The position numbers and the translations under genes were made by a program. Under the pieces are notes generated by a model. It was not told the DNA's origin and did not search any database. It was given only the letters and a program-made list of their open reading frames with translations. Below, piece by piece: positions 44,429 to 54,093 of a stretch of 64,000 nt of DNA. Each line of letters starts with the position of its first letter. The stretch's first letter is position 1. The stretch is from Pseudarthrobacter chlorophenolicus (GTDB lineage: Bacteria; Actinomycetota; Actinomycetes; Actinomycetales; Micrococcaceae), in contig NZ_JZTW01000010.1 of assembly GCF_000962805.1 (NCBI RefSeq), positions 1-64,000 of the forward strand. Reading direction: 5' to 3'.

Positions 44429-44435
44429 CCCTTTG

Positions 44436-44518
44436 TGCGCGGAGGGGGACTTGAACCCCCACCCCCTTTCGAGGACTAGCACCTCAAGCTAGCGCGTCTG
44501 CCATTCCGCCACCCGCGC
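44436..44518 (-). tRNA. tRNA-Leu (anticodon GAG)
   Basis: An 83-nt class II tRNA on the minus strand. The acceptor stem GCGCGGG pairs with TCCGCGC through one G-U pair. The anticodon stem CTAGC/GCTAG encloses the loop TTGAGGT, so the anticodon is GAG and reads CUC and CUU. A long variable arm and the T-arm GGGGG-TTCAAGT-CCCCC follow. CCA is not encoded. A U-tailed terminator lies just downstream. Confidence 0.95.
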
Positions 44519-44688
44519 AGGTGGTAATCCGGGAAGCGTTTCCGTCTTTCAACGTTTCGCGCCTCTCCGAAGCAGCGAGAAAAACTCTAACATGACTTTC
44601 CGGGAACAACGAATCGGGCCAACTGGGTAGGCTGAGGGCATCGCTATCGCGTGTGCAAACCAGCCGATTAACCCAGCGAGGAGCCCTC

Positions 44689-45993
44689 ATGCCTGACGTC
44701 CTGCCCGAGGATGAAGTTGTCCGGATCTGCCAGGAACTCATCCGCATTGACACGTCCAACTACGGGGACGACTCAGGCCCCGGCGAACGGGCAGCGGCGG
44801 AATACGTTGCAGGACTTATTGAAGAAGTCGGGCTGGATGCCGAGCTCTTTGAATCCGAGCCGGGCCGGGCCAACGTGGTCACGCGGATGGCCGGTGAAGA
44901 CCCGTCAGCCAGCGCCCTCGTGGTCCACGGCCACCTCGATGTGGTGCCCGCCCTGCGCGACCAGTGGTCCGTGGACCCGTTCGGCGCCGAACTGAAGGAC
45001 GGTCTGATCTGGGGCCGCGGCGCCGTCGACATGAAGGACATGGATGCCATGATCCTTTCCGTGCTGCGCAGTTTTGCCCGCACGGGCACGAAGCCCAAAC
45101 GGGACATCATCTTCGCCTTCTTTGCGGACGAGGAGGCCGGCGGCGCGCTCGGCGCACGGTACGCAGTGGAGAACCGCCCCGAACTGTTCGAGGGCGCCAC
45201 AGAGGCCATCTCAGAAGTGGGCGGATTCTCGGCAACCATCGGCGGCCAGCGCACCTACCTCCTGCAAACTGCCGAAAAGGGAATCTCCTGGCTCCGGCTC
45301 GTTGCCCACGGCCGGGCCGGGCACGGTTCGCAGATCAACACGGACAACGCGGTGACCCGCCTGGCCGCCGCGGTCACCCGTATCGGCGAATACAAGTGGC
45401 CCATCGAGCTGACGCCCACCACCCGGCAATTCCTTGACGGTGTCACCGAACTCACCGGCGTCGAATTCGACGCCGACAATCCGGACCGGCTCCTGGACCA
45501 GTTGGGTACCGTGGCCCGCTTTGTTGGGGCGACTCTCCAGAACACCACCAACCCCACGCTCCTCAAAGGCGGCTACAAGCACAACGTCATCCCGGAGTCC
45601 GCCGAGGCCCTCATCGACTGCCGGACCCTGCCGGGCCAGGAGAAGCAGGTCCTGGAGATCGTCCGTGAACTTGCCGGCAACGGCGTAGACGTCAGCTACG
45701 TCCACAACGACGTGTCCCTGGAAGTCCCGTTCGCCGGCAACCTCGTGGACTCCATGATCGATGCACTCCACTCGGAGGATCCGGGAGCCAAAGTGCTTCC
45801 CTACACGCTTTCCGGCGGCACCGATAACAAGTCCCTCAGCAGGCTCGGCATCACCGGCTACGGCTTCGCGCCCCTGCGGCTTCCGGACGACCTCGACTTC
45901 ACCGGCATGTTCCACGGTGTGGACGAACGCGTCCCCGCTGACTCGCTGAAGTTTGGTGCCCGCGTCCTGAACACCCTGCTCACCAATTACTGA
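44689..45993 (+). CDS. M20-family metallopeptidase (ArgE/DapE/ACY1 type)
   Basis: 434 residues. The zinc site begins with HGHLDVVP (His82, Asp84), then GRGAVDMKDM and the catalytic DEEAGG (about 151-156). A dimerisation domain is inserted near HGRAGHGSQ. Members cleave amino-acyl or dipeptide amide bonds; the exact substrate is unassigned. The ATG at 44689 follows GAGGAG by six bases. The next gene, an acyl-CoA dehydrogenase, begins 11 bases after the stop. Confidence 0.9.
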   Translation: MPDVLPEDEVVRICQELIRIDTSNYGDDSGPGERAAAEYVAGLIEEVGLDAELFESEPGRANVVTRMAGEDPSASALVVHGHLDVVPALRDQWSVDPFGAELKDGLIWGRGAVDMKDMDAMILSVLRSFARTGTKPKRDIIFAFFADEEAGGALGARYAVENRPELFEGATEAISEVGGFSATIGGQRTYLLQTAEKGISWLRLVAHGRAGHGSQINTDNAVTRLAAAVTRIGEYKWPIELTPTTRQFLDGVTELTGVEFDADNPDRLLDQLGTVARFVGATLQNTTNPTLLKGGYKHNVIPESAEALIDCRTLPGQEKQVLEIVRELAGNGVDVSYVHNDVSLEVPFAGNLVDSMIDALHSEDPGAKVLPYTLSGGTDNKSLSRLGITGYGFAPLRLPDDLDFTGMFHGVDERVPADSLKFGARVLNTLLTNY

Positions 45994-46004
45994 CAGGAAA
46001 TCCC

Positions 46005-47165
46005 ATGACCCCCGAGGACGTGCTGCCGGAACCGCTCCTGGAGAAGATCCGCGGGCGCGCCGCGGACTATGACAGGAACAACGGTTTCTTCCACGAGGAC
46101 CTGCGGGACCTTGCGGAGGCCGGGTACCTCAAGCTCTTCGTTCCCGCGGACGACGGCGGCCCGGGACTTGGCCTCGCGGCGGCGGCGCAGTGCCAGCGCA
46201 GGCTGGCAACGGCGGCGCCGGCCACCGCCCTGGCCATCAATATGCACCTGGTGTGGACCGGCGTCGCACACGTCCTGAAAGCCCGTGGAGACAACTCCCT
46301 GGGTTTCGTCCTGGACGAGGCAGCCCGGGGCGAGGTCTTCGCGTTCGGAAACTCCGAGGCGGGCAATGACTCCGTGCTGTTCGACTCCCGGACCGTGGCT
46401 GCGCCTTTGCCTGGCGGAGGCTACTCGTTCACCGGCACCAAGATCTTCACCAGCCTCTCGCCTGTATGGACACGGCTGGGGATCTTCGGCAAGGACGCGG
46501 CGGCCCGGGACGGGTCGGGGGAGTTGGTCCACGGCTTCATCACCCGCCAGGCGGAGGGGTACCGCATCCTTGACGACTGGGACACCCTGGGCATGCGGGC
46601 CAGTCAATCCGCCACCACGGTCATGGACGGCGTGGAAGTGCCGCCGGACCGGATCTTCCGGAAGTTGCCTGTCGGCCCCAACGCCGACCCGCTCATCTTC
46701 GCCATCTTCGCCTGCTTCGAGACGCTGCTGGCAGCTGTCTACACCGGCCTGGGGGAGCGGGCGCTGGCCCTCGGTGTGGAAAACGCCAAACGCCGCACGT
46801 CTTTCAAGCATGGCGGCCGCAGCTACGCGCAGGACCCGGACATCCGTTGGAAGGTGGCGGACGCCGCCATGGCAATGGACAACCTGTATCCGCAATTGGC
46901 ATCCGTCGCAGCGGACGTTGATGCGCTGGCTAACCACGGACCGCAGTGGTTCCCGAAGCTCGTGGGGCTGAAGGTGAATGCCACGGAAACCGCCAGGCGC
47001 GTCGTGGACCTGGCCATCAGGGTCAGCGGCGGGTCCAGCTACTTCCGCGGGTCCGAGCTGGAACGGCTCTACCGCGATGTGCTGGCCGGGATGTTCCACC
47101 CGTCCGACGACGAATCCGCCCATAACACGGTGGCAAATGCCTGGTTGGGTCCGCTGAACGGTTAA
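46005..47165 (+). CDS. Acyl-CoA dehydrogenase-family flavoprotein
   Basis: 386 residues, the usual length of single-chain acyl-CoA dehydrogenases. The N-terminal helical domain has LAEAGYLKLFVPADDGGPGL. The middle beta domain has YSFTGTKIFTSLSPVWT, and the C-terminal domain has LRVSGGSSYFRGSELERLYRDVLAG-like features (IRVSGGSSYFRGSE). The usual catalytic glutamate near the C-terminus is not obvious in this form, which suggests a specialised or hydroxylase-like member. Follows the M20 peptidase closely and may share its transcript. Confidence 0.85.
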   Translation: MTPEDVLPEPLLEKIRGRAADYDRNNGFFHEDLRDLAEAGYLKLFVPADDGGPGLGLAAAAQCQRRLATAAPATALAINMHLVWTGVAHVLKARGDNSLGFVLDEAARGEVFAFGNSEAGNDSVLFDSRTVAAPLPGGGYSFTGTKIFTSLSPVWTRLGIFGKDAAARDGSGELVHGFITRQAEGYRILDDWDTLGMRASQSATTVMDGVEVPPDRIFRKLPVGPNADPLIFAIFACFETLLAAVYTGLGERALALGVENAKRRTSFKHGGRSYAQDPDIRWKVADAAMAMDNLYPQLASVAADVDALANHGPQWFPKLVGLKVNATETARRVVDLAIRVSGGSSYFRGSELERLYRDVLAGMFHPSDDESAHNTVANAWLGPLNG

Positions 47166-47185
47166 CCCGTCCAGCGGCGCAGCCT

Positions 47186-47260
47186 TAGACGGTCCGCTGG
47201 TTCCGCACCCTAGACGGTCCGCTGGCTCCGCACTTTAGACGGTCCGCTGGACCTGCATAA
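47186..47260. repeat. Three tandem 25-bp repeats at the end of a DUF5703 gene
   Basis: Units begin at 47186, 47211 and 47236, each TAGACGGTCCGCTGG plus ten more variable bases. The third copy encodes the last residues and stop region of the minus-strand DUF5703 gene; the first two are extra copies beyond the stop. The period of 25 is not a multiple of three. Confidence 0.9.
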
Positions 47261-47468
47261 CGCGTCGGCGGAGCCAGAAGCGCCGGCAGCCGCCCATGTA
47301 GAGCTTGCTGCGCTCCAGTTCCCACTTGCCGTATTCGGAGTGTTCCACCAGGCGGCGGCGCGCCTCAGGCAAGGACTCGTTGGGACTTACCGTCAGTACG
47401 AGGTACTCGTACTGCCTCAAATAGTCCCGTTCCCGCTGGACCGAGCTGGTGAGAAATTGTTCCTTCAT
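47235..47468 (-). CDS. DUF5703-family small protein
   Basis: 77 residues from the ATG at 47468 (MKEQFLTSSVQRERDYLRQY), with GGAG four to five bases upstream. The sequence YEYLVLTVSPNESLPEARRRLVEHSEYGKWEL is typical of the family, followed by a basic RFWLRRRVMQVQRTV tail. The family is actinobacterial and uncharacterised. The last codons are encoded in the third copy of a 25-bp tandem repeat. It diverges from the acidic protein gene at 47508. Confidence 0.85.
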   Translation of the reverse strand: MKEQFLTSSVQRERDYLRQYEYLVLTVSPNESLPEARRRLVEHSEYGKWELERSKLYMGGCRRFWLRRRVMQVQRTV

Positions 47469-47507
47469 TGCTCTCCATTTTCGTCCTTTTCCCGCTAACG
47501 TGAAGTC

Positions 47508-47771
47508 ATGAGCATCGATCCGCGTGTCGCGCTTTCGTCCCTGACCACCGCTTTGGAAGAACACCTTATAGCAGCATCGAACCGCCGCGGAGACGGTGAC
47601 CCCTCCGTGGAGGCAGCCTTTTTTGCAGTGGCAGATGCATTCGAAGTTTATGAAGACGCCCTCTACGAGGCCTACAACGAAGTGACCCCGCTTCAGGTCT
47701 TCGACGACGAGGATGATGAAGACGAAGACAGCGACGTGGACGACGAGGATCTGGAGATCGTCGAAGAGTAG
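47508..47771 (+). CDS. Small acidic protein of unknown function
   Basis: 87 residues. The N-terminal 60 are alpha-helical with an ALSSLTTALEEHL start. The C-terminal 25 are almost entirely Asp and Glu, giving a very acidic tail that could bind basic partners. No motif of a known family is recognised, although similar small proteins are common in this bacterial group. It sits between the divergent DUF5703 gene and the convergent aldo/keto reductase gene, leaving little intergenic space. Confidence 0.75.
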   Translation: MSIDPRVALSSLTTALEEHLIAASNRRGDGDPSVEAAFFAVADAFEVYEDALYEAYNEVTPLQVFDDEDDEDEDSDVDDEDLEIVEE

Positions 47772-47789
47772 GCCAGGCTTCCAAGCAAA

Positions 47790-48725
47790 CTATGGCGCGG
47801 CGGACACGTCTTCCAGTGCCCGTGCAATTTCAGGCGGCAGCGGAGACAGTTGGGCTTCGAGGGTTTCCTTCAGCTGGACAGGCGTCCGGGGCCCCACCAC
47901 TGCGGTAGCCACTCCGTGTTGAGCCAGCAGCCAGCTCAACGCCACGTCCTGCGGCGTCCTGCCCAGGCCCTTCGCGGCGGTGCACACCGCTTCCACGGTG
48001 CGGGACGGCCGTTCCGCCAGGTACGGCTCAATGGAACCGGAGCCGGTTACCGACGCGCCGCGCGAACCCGAAGGAATGCTGCCCCGGTACTTTCCGGTGA
48101 GTACGCCACGGCCTAGGGGTGCGCAGGCCATCAGGCCCATGCCGGCGTCCTCCACGGCCGGGATTAATTCGGCCTCGGGACCGCGGTTCAGGAAGGAGTA
48201 TTCAGCCTGCGCCGCCACGAGGGGAAAGCCTGCCAGGACTGCTGCCTTGGCCGCCTGCCACCCGGTGTAATTGGAAATGCCGGCATACCGGGCGCGGCCG
48301 CTGCGGACCGCGAACTCGAGGGCGGACAGGGTCTCCTCAAGCGGGACGTTCCCGTCCCAGGCCTCGGCGAACCAGATGTCCACATAATCGGTGCCCAACC
48401 GGGCAAGGCTCGCGTCGAGGCCGGTGAGCATCGCATTCCTGGACGTGTCGACGCCGCGCCGGCCATCCGGCGTCGTCATACCGGCCTTCGTTGAGATGGT
48501 CAGCCCGGTCCGGGAGACCACATCGCCCAGCAGCGTACCCAGCATCGCTTCGGACCGGCCGCCGGCATACGAGGCCGCCGTGTCCACGTGCCGTCCGCCG
48601 GAATTAAGGAAGGTCCTCAGCAGCTCCGAGGCGTCCTGTTCGTCGGTTTCCCCGCCCCACGTCATGGTGCCGAGCGATAAGGCTGAAACCCGCAATCCAC
48701 TGTTGCCGACGTAACGCTGCTGCAT
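47790..48725 (-). CDS. Aldo/keto reductase
   Basis: 311 residues from the ATG at 48725 (MQQRYVGNSGLRVSALSLGT). The NADPH-dependent TIM-barrel features are present: DTAASYAGGRSE with catalytic Asp/Tyr, ISTKAG with Lys, and LGTDYVDIWFAEAWD, where the usual His position is altered (family members often have H in YVDLYQLHxxD). The C-terminal cofactor site has VVGPRTPVQLKETLEA. Substrate unknown. Longer upstream frames overlap the uppP promoter and are rejected. Confidence 0.88.
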   Translation of the reverse strand: MQQRYVGNSGLRVSALSLGTMTWGGETDEQDASELLRTFLNSGGRHVDTAASYAGGRSEAMLGTLLGDVVSRTGLTISTKAGMTTPDGRRGVDTSRNAMLTGLDASLARLGTDYVDIWFAEAWDGNVPLEETLSALEFAVRSGRARYAGISNYTGWQAAKAAVLAGFPLVAAQAEYSFLNRGPEAELIPAVEDAGMGLMACAPLGRGVLTGKYRGSIPSGSRGASVTGSGSIEPYLAERPSRTVEAVCTAAKGLGRTPQDVALSWLLAQHGVATAVVGPRTPVQLKETLEAQLSPLPPEIARALEDVSAAP

Positions 48726-48777
48726 AGCAGCAAGCTTACGGGCAGATACACCCATGCCCATGCCGTAGGGTCTTAGC

Positions 48778-49611
48778 GTGAACTGGTTTGAGGTGGCCCT
48801 GCTGGGCCTTGTGCAGGGACTGACCGAATTTCTACCGATTTCATCAAGCGCGCACCTGCGGATCGTGGGGCAGTTCCTGCCCAACGCGGAGGACCCCGGG
48901 GCGGCATTCACGGCCATCACCCAGCTGGGGACTGAAACGGCCGTCGTTGTCTACTTCTGGCGGGACATTGTCCGCATCGTGAAGGCATGGGCCGGTTCGC
49001 TGGCCGGAAAGGTGTCCCGGCAGGACCCGGACGCCCGGATGGGGTGGCTGGTCATCCTGGGCAGCCTTCCCATCATTGTCCTTGGGCTGCTGTTCCAGGA
49101 CCAGATCGAATCGGTGCTCCGCAGCATGTGGATCGTAGCCACCATGCTGATCGTCTTCGGCCTGATCCTCGCCGTGGCCGACGCCGTGGGAAAGCAGGAA
49201 CGGGACCTCACCCAGCTGACCTACAAACACGGCATCCTCTACGGGTTCGCCCAGGCCATGGCCCTCATTCCCGGCGTGTCCCGCTCCGGCGGAACCATCA
49301 CCGCCGGCCTCCTCATGGGCTACACCCGCGAAGCGGCCGCCCGGTACTCCTTCCTCCTGGCCATTCCTGCTGTCTTTGGCAGCGGTCTGTACCAGCTTTA
49401 CAAGGTGGTATCCAAGGACGGGATCACAGGCCCCTACGGACTGCCCGAAACTGCGTTGGCCACAATCATCGCCTTCGTGGTGGGCTACGTCATCATTGGC
49501 TGGTTCCTGAAGTTCGTCTCCACCCGCAGCTACCGGCTGTTCGTCTGGTACCGGATTTTCCTGGGCCTTGCCCTGTACCTGCTCCTCGGTTTCGGCGTCA
49601 TCAGCGCCTAG
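48778..49611 (+). CDS. uppP: Undecaprenyl-diphosphatase
   Basis: 277 residues with eight predicted helices. The BacA/UppP signature [13 protein letters not shown] is at about residues 18-30, and the second motif [22 protein letters not shown] is in the middle. It recycles the undecaprenyl carrier for peptidoglycan and wall polymers and confers bacitracin tolerance. The start is GTG at 48778. mshC begins 16 bases after its stop, so the two are probably co-transcribed. Confidence 0.95.
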   Translation: MNWFEVALLGLVQGLTEFLPISSSAHLRIVGQFLPNAEDPGAAFTAITQLGTETAVVVYFWRDIVRIVKAWAGSLAGKVSRQDPDARMGWLVILGSLPIIVLGLLFQDQIESVLRSMWIVATMLIVFGLILAVADAVGKQERDLTQLTYKHGILYGFAQAMALIPGVSRSGGTITAGLLMGYTREAAARYSFLLAIPAVFGSGLYQLYKVVSKDGITGPYGLPETALATIIAFVVGYVIIGWFLKFVSTRSYRLFVWYRIFLGLALYLLLGFGVISA

Positions 49612-49626
49612 CACTAGGCTTGGTCT

Positions 49627-50904
49627 GTGAAATCCTGGACTTCCCGCCCCGTTCAAACCCTGCCCGGCACCATGCCTGCCATCCGCTTGTTCGATACCGC
49701 AGCCGGCCATGAGGTGGCGCTGGAGTCCGGGGACAGGCCTTCGATGTACGTCTGTGGCATCACGCCCTATGACGCCACGCATATGGGCCATGCGGCCAGC
49801 TATGTCGCCTTCGACCTGCTGAACCGCGCCTGGCGGGACGCCGGCAAAGACGTGGACTACGTCCAGAATGTTACGGACATCGATGATCCGCTCCTGGAGC
49901 GCGCAACGGCCACCAACGTGGACTGGCGTGAACTCGCGCAAAGCCAGATCGATCTCTTCCAGACCGACATGGAAGCCCTGAACGTCCTGTCACCGGACCA
50001 TTACGTAGGGGCAGTGGAGTCCATCAGCCTCATCGTGCCCGAGGTGGAACGGCTGGTCAGCCAAGGCCTGGCCTACACAGTTCCCGGAACCAACGGCGAA
50101 CCCGACGGAGACGTCTATTACGACGTCGAAGCCGCCGGAAAGCAGTCCGTTGCCCCCGATGCGTGGAGCCTTGGTTCCATTTCGGGACTGTCCGAAAGCG
50201 AAATGCTGGAACTTTTTGCCGAACGCGGCGGAGACCCCGGCCGGTCCGGCAAGCGGCAGGCGCTGGATCCCTTGCTGTGGCGGGTGGCGCGGGAGGGCGA
50301 ACCGCACTGGCCCGGCGGAAGCCTGGGCGACGGCCGACCCGGCTGGCACATCGAGTGCACCGTGATCGCGCAGAAATACCTGCCCGCACCTTTTACCGTC
50401 CAGGGCGGCGGCTCCGACCTGATTTTCCCGCACCACGAGATGGGTGCCGGGCACGCTTATTCGCTCGCCGGGGTACCCCTGGCCAAGCACTACGCGCACG
50501 CCGGCATGGTGGGCCTGGATGGCGAAAAGATGAGCAAGTCCAAGGGCAACCTGGTGCTTGTCTCCAAGCTCCGCGCAGCGGGGGAGGATCCCGCGGCCAT
50601 CCGCCTGGCGATCCTGGCCCACCATTACCGGTCGGACTGGTCCTGGACGGACGAGGGATTCGCCGCAGCCAAGGCAGACCTGGCCGCCTGGCGCCGCGCC
50701 CTTGAGCACGCACCGCAAGGGTCCGCCGCGCCCTTGGTGGATGAGATGCGCGCCGCACTGGCAGCCGACCTGGACGCACCCGCGGCCGTCGCGGCAGTGT
50801 CGCGCTGGGCAAGGCAGGCGAACGACGGCGGCGCTCCGGCCAGCGCTTCGGACCGGACCTTGGTGAGGGACGCCGTCGACGCCCTCCTCGGGGTTCAGCT
50901 ATAG
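49627..50904 (+). CDS. mshC: Mycothiol ligase MshC
   Basis: 425 residues. The cysteinyl-tRNA-synthetase-like fold has the HIGH-type motif THMGH (51-55), the zinc-binding Cys43 in [10 protein letters not shown] and KMSKSKGN near residue 300. The GWHIECT and PHHEMG segments complete the zinc/adenylate site. It joins cysteine to glucosaminyl-inositol in mycothiol biosynthesis, so the host uses mycothiol. The gene is too short for a full CysS, as it lacks the anticodon-binding region, which supports MshC. Confidence 0.96.
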   Translation: MKSWTSRPVQTLPGTMPAIRLFDTAAGHEVALESGDRPSMYVCGITPYDATHMGHAASYVAFDLLNRAWRDAGKDVDYVQNVTDIDDPLLERATATNVDWRELAQSQIDLFQTDMEALNVLSPDHYVGAVESISLIVPEVERLVSQGLAYTVPGTNGEPDGDVYYDVEAAGKQSVAPDAWSLGSISGLSESEMLELFAERGGDPGRSGKRQALDPLLWRVAREGEPHWPGGSLGDGRPGWHIECTVIAQKYLPAPFTVQGGGSDLIFPHHEMGAGHAYSLAGVPLAKHYAHAGMVGLDGEKMSKSKGNLVLVSKLRAAGEDPAAIRLAILAHHYRSDWSWTDEGFAAAKADLAAWRRALEHAPQGSAAPLVDEMRAALAADLDAPAAVAAVSRWARQANDGGAPASASDRTLVRDAVDALLGVQL

Positions 50905-50929
50905 GCTTCCACGCGCCGTTGCTAACGAA

Positions 50930-50968
50930 GAAGGAGCCCTGCCGGAGTATTCCCGGCAGGGCTCCTTC
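50930..50968. terminator. Bidirectional terminator between mshC and the PAC2 gene
   Basis: A perfect 16-bp stem (50930-50945 with 50953-50968) has a 7-base loop between convergent genes. Confidence 0.8.
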
Positions 50969-50974
50969 GTCAGG

Positions 50975-51880
50975 TCAGGGCCTGTCCTGGCCCCGCCGCT
51001 TAAGGTAACGCTCGAACTCCCTGGCGATCGATTCGCCGGTGGCCTCCGGAAGGTCGGCCGTATCCTTGGCCTCTTCCAGCTGCCGGACGTAGGCCGCGAT
51101 CTCCGGGTCCTCGGTAGCCAGTTCGTCCACGCCGCGCTCCCAGGCGTCCGCTTCCTCGGCGAGCTCGTGGGTGTCCAGTGGCACCTGCAGCAGCTCCTCG
51201 ATGCGGTGCAGAAGTGCCAGCTGGGCTTTAGGGGACGGCGCCTGGGCCACGTAGTGCGGAACGGCGGCCCACAGCGACACGGTGGGAAGCCCGGCCAGCA
51301 GCGCCACCTCCGACAAGACGCCCACGATGCCTACCGGTCCCTCGTACTGCGACGCTTCAAGGTTCATGCGCTCCCGCAGCGGAGCATCATCCGACGACGT
51401 GCTTACCGGTATGGGCCGGCTGTGCGGAACATCGGCCAGCAACGCGCCCACCAGCACCACGTAGTCCACGTTCAAGGCTTCGGCGTGCACCAGCAGTTCG
51501 GCCGTGTAGGCCCGCCACTTGTAGGACGGTTCGGTGCCCTGGACGAAGATGACGTCCACATTCGAATTGGGCGCACTGGCTTTATAGATCCGGGTGGAAG
51601 GCCATTTGATCTTCCGTTCTCCGGCCGCGTTCCTGCGCACCGTGGGTCGGGTGAATTGGAAGTCGTAATATTCGTCGGCGTCGATGGACGCTACCTTCTT
51701 GCCGCCCCACAGCTTGTTGAGGTAACGCAGCGAGTCGCTTGCGGCCTCCCCGGCGTCGTTCCAGCCCTCAAAGGCGGCCAGCATCACCGTGACTCGCTGC
51801 CCCCCGGCAACTGGCTGCAGGAACCGTTCCCGCTCGGGCCCGGCACCCGTATCGGCGGTGTCTCCCTCGAAGCTATTCAT
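50975..51880 (-). CDS. PAC2-family (proteasome assembly chaperone-like) protein
   Basis: 301 residues. The PAC2 core includes VTVMLAAFEGWNDAGEAASDSLRYL, VIFVQGTEPSYKWRAYTAELL and LGALLADVPHSRPIPV-like motifs (VLVGALLADVPHSRPIPV). The C-terminal 60 residues are acidic and helical. Eukaryotic relatives assist proteasome assembly; bacterial members are uncharacterised. The Pup-proteasome genes lie about 4 kb away, so a proteasome link is plausible but only positional. Confidence 0.85.
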   Translation of the reverse strand: MNSFEGDTADTGAGPERERFLQPVAGGQRVTVMLAAFEGWNDAGEAASDSLRYLNKLWGGKKVASIDADEYYDFQFTRPTVRRNAAGERKIKWPSTRIYKASAPNSNVDVIFVQGTEPSYKWRAYTAELLVHAEALNVDYVVLVGALLADVPHSRPIPVSTSSDDAPLRERMNLEASQYEGPVGIVGVLSEVALLAGLPTVSLWAAVPHYVAQAPSPKAQLALLHRIEELLQVPLDTHELAEEADAWERGVDELATEDPEIAAYVRQLEEAKDTADLPEATGESIAREFERYLKRRGQDRP

Positions 51881-52031
51881 TCCATCACCCTACGTCCAAG
51901 GAGTGCGCGCGTGCAGGGAATGAAGCGCCACAACATCGGCAACCGCCAGCCACCACAGGGTCAGCGGCCGCATATTCGCCAAGGGCGTAGCCCTCAGGGT
52001 CCGCCCAGCATGTCCCCGTAGACTTGGGGGC

Positions 52032-52769
52032 ATGCAACATGAAGGCTCCGAATCACCGCTTAAAGCCGTCCTCTGGGACATGGACGGAACCATTGTGGAC
52101 ACGGAGCCGTACTGGATTGCCGCCGAGCACGCGCTGGTGGAAGCCCACGGCGGCACGTGGTCCCACGAGCAGGCCATGCAGCTGGTGGGGCAGTCCCTGA
52201 CTTTCTCCGCCGGCCTCCTCCAGAAGGCCGGCGTTGCCCTCAGCATCCGGGACATCATCGACCACCTCACCGCCGAGGTCGTCAGCAGCGTACGGCGGGA
52301 GGTGCCGTGGCGGCCCGGCGCCCGCGAACTCCTCGAAGACCTCCACCTCGCCGGTATCCGGTGCGCCCTGGTCACCATGTCAGAGGGGCCGCTGGCCCGC
52401 CAGGTGGTGGAGAGCCTTCCCCGCCAGTATTTCGAAATCCTCGTCACCGGCGACACCGTCAGCCGTGGTAAACCTCACCCGGAGGCGTACCTGACCGCCG
52501 TCGAACGGCTTCGCGAAACGGACCCGCACCTGCACCTGGGTCACTGCGTGGCACTGGAGGATTCGGCTCCCGGCGTCGCCGCCGCCGTTGCCTCCGGGGT
52601 CACCACGGTAGCCATTCCACACATTGTCCCGTTGCCCGAGCACTCGCATTACACACTGTGGGACACGTTGGCCGGACGTTCCCGCACGGACCTCGAGGAA
52701 CTCCTCGCCGCCGCGGACACGGCAAGCCCTGCTGACGGGCCCGCAGCCGCCGTCGGGACAACACCGTGA
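52032..52769 (+). CDS. HAD-superfamily phosphatase
   Basis: 245 residues. Motif I is DMDGTIVDTEP (Asp16, Asp18), motif II lies in CALVTMSEG, motif III is GKPHPEAYL and motif IV is VALEDSAPGVAAA. This is the beta-phosphoglucomutase-like/HAD-IA subgroup acting on small phosphometabolites; substrate unknown. Its stop codon overlaps the start of the S2P-like gene (GTGA), the first link of a chain of closely packed genes leading to arc and the proteasome. Confidence 0.9.
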   Translation: MQHEGSESPLKAVLWDMDGTIVDTEPYWIAAEHALVEAHGGTWSHEQAMQLVGQSLTFSAGLLQKAGVALSIRDIIDHLTAEVVSSVRREVPWRPGARELLEDLHLAGIRCALVTMSEGPLARQVVESLPRQYFEILVTGDTVSRGKPHPEAYLTAVERLRETDPHLHLGHCVALEDSAPGVAAAVASGVTTVAIPHIVPLPEHSHYTLWDTLAGRSRTDLEELLAAADTASPADGPAAAVGTTP

Positions 52770-53959
52770 CGGCGCCGGCGCCCGGAGGGCCCGGGATGCG
52801 GGAACCTGCGGCACCGGAACCTGCGGCACCGGGCCGCCGCGAAGGAATCCCGTTGGGCCGGATCGCCGGCGTGCCGGTGGTCCTCGCATACTCCTGGTTC
52901 ATCATTGCCGCGTTTACCGTGATCGTTTACGGGCCGGTGCTGCACCGTAATTACCCACATCTGGGCACCGGCGCCTTTGTTGTCGCTTTTGGCTATTCGG
53001 TCCTGTTGCTTATCTCAGTCCTTGTGCACGAGCTGGCCCACGCCCTGAGCGCGAGAGTCTACGGCTGGCCCACGCAGAAAATCGTCCTCAACCTGTGGGG
53101 TGGACATACGCAGTTCGAGAGCTTTACTGCTTCCCCCGGACGTTCCGTCGTGGTTGCCTTGGCCGGACCGGGGGTCAACTTCGTTCTTGCGGGAGCTGGG
53201 TGGCTGCTTCTTCCTTATCTGCCATCGGACAGTGCCGTTGGAATCCTCAACAACATCTTCATGTGGGCCAACTTTCTCATCGGCGCTTTCAACGTACTCC
53301 CCGGCCTCCCGCTGGACGGCGGCCGCCTGGTCGAGTCGGCCGTCTGGAAAGCAACCGGCAGCCAGGCGAAGGGCACGGTAGCCGCAGGATGGGCCGGCCG
53401 CATCATCGTGGTGGCGCTGGTGGCCTGGTTCATTTTCCGGCCCATGTTAGCCGGGAGCGATCCGGACTTCGTGATGGTCATAATCACCGTACTGGTCTGC
53501 AGCTTCCTGTGGATGGGAGCTTCGGCCTCCATCCAGCAAGGCACCCTCCGGGCCCGCCTGCCGCTGGTAACGGCCGCGGGACTTTCCACTCCAGCCATCG
53601 CGGTTCCCGCCACCGCTTCTGTTCGGGATCTCCTGGGCCACGGTGCGGCGGCCCAAGCGTCGGTGGTTGTCTGCGGCCCCGACGGCAGGCCGCAAGGGGT
53701 CGTTGATCCGGCCGCCCTGGCAACAGTTCCCGAAGCAGCCGCGGGATCCACTCCGGTCACCGCCGTCGCCTTCGCACTGGCCCCTGGCGCCTACGTCCCG
53801 GAATGGTCGAAGGGGCAGGAACTCATCCAGTTCCTCGCCCAGGTTGAGGGCAAGCACTACGCCGTCGTGGACCATAACGGGGTGGTGACCGGGCTGCTGA
53901 CGCAGGATGCCGTCCTCGCCGCCATCACCGGCAAGAACCGGCGCCCCCGCCAGGCATAG
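52766..53959 (+). CDS. Site-2 protease-family protein with CBS region
   Basis: 397 residues. The membrane metalloprotease has HELAHA (His88, Glu89, His92) and the third-ligand motif NVLPGLPLDGGRL about residues 178-190, so the active site is complete. Six transmembrane helices surround it. The C-terminal third (about 260-390) resembles a CBS pair with LLTQDAVLAAITG. This is the M50B class thought to cleave membrane regulators such as anti-sigma factors. It overlaps the HAD gene and starts at GTG. Confidence 0.9.
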   Translation: MTAPAPGGPGMREPAAPEPAAPGRREGIPLGRIAGVPVVLAYSWFIIAAFTVIVYGPVLHRNYPHLGTGAFVVAFGYSVLLLISVLVHELAHALSARVYGWPTQKIVLNLWGGHTQFESFTASPGRSVVVALAGPGVNFVLAGAGWLLLPYLPSDSAVGILNNIFMWANFLIGAFNVLPGLPLDGGRLVESAVWKATGSQAKGTVAAGWAGRIIVVALVAWFIFRPMLAGSDPDFVMVIITVLVCSFLWMGASASIQQGTLRARLPLVTAAGLSTPAIAVPATASVRDLLGHGAAAQASVVVCGPDGRPQGVVDPAALATVPEAAAGSTPVTAVAFALAPGAYVPEWSKGQELIQFLAQVEGKHYAVVDHNGVVTGLLTQDAVLAAITGKNRRPRQA

Positions 53960-54093
53960 GTAACCATGCGGCCCTCCCGCGAGCAGTGGAGCGGCCGGAA
54001 CCGGTAGAGTTACCTGCCGGTGTGCCATGCCGCCGAGGCAACTACCAGGCAGCCATGCGCAGGCACCACAGGTTTACAGGAGCGAGGAACATC

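Noticed and set aside
47186..47260. Possible CRISPR-like array
   Set aside because: Only three direct units with a 25-base period, no spacers, and the units overlap a gene end; better explained as tandem duplication.
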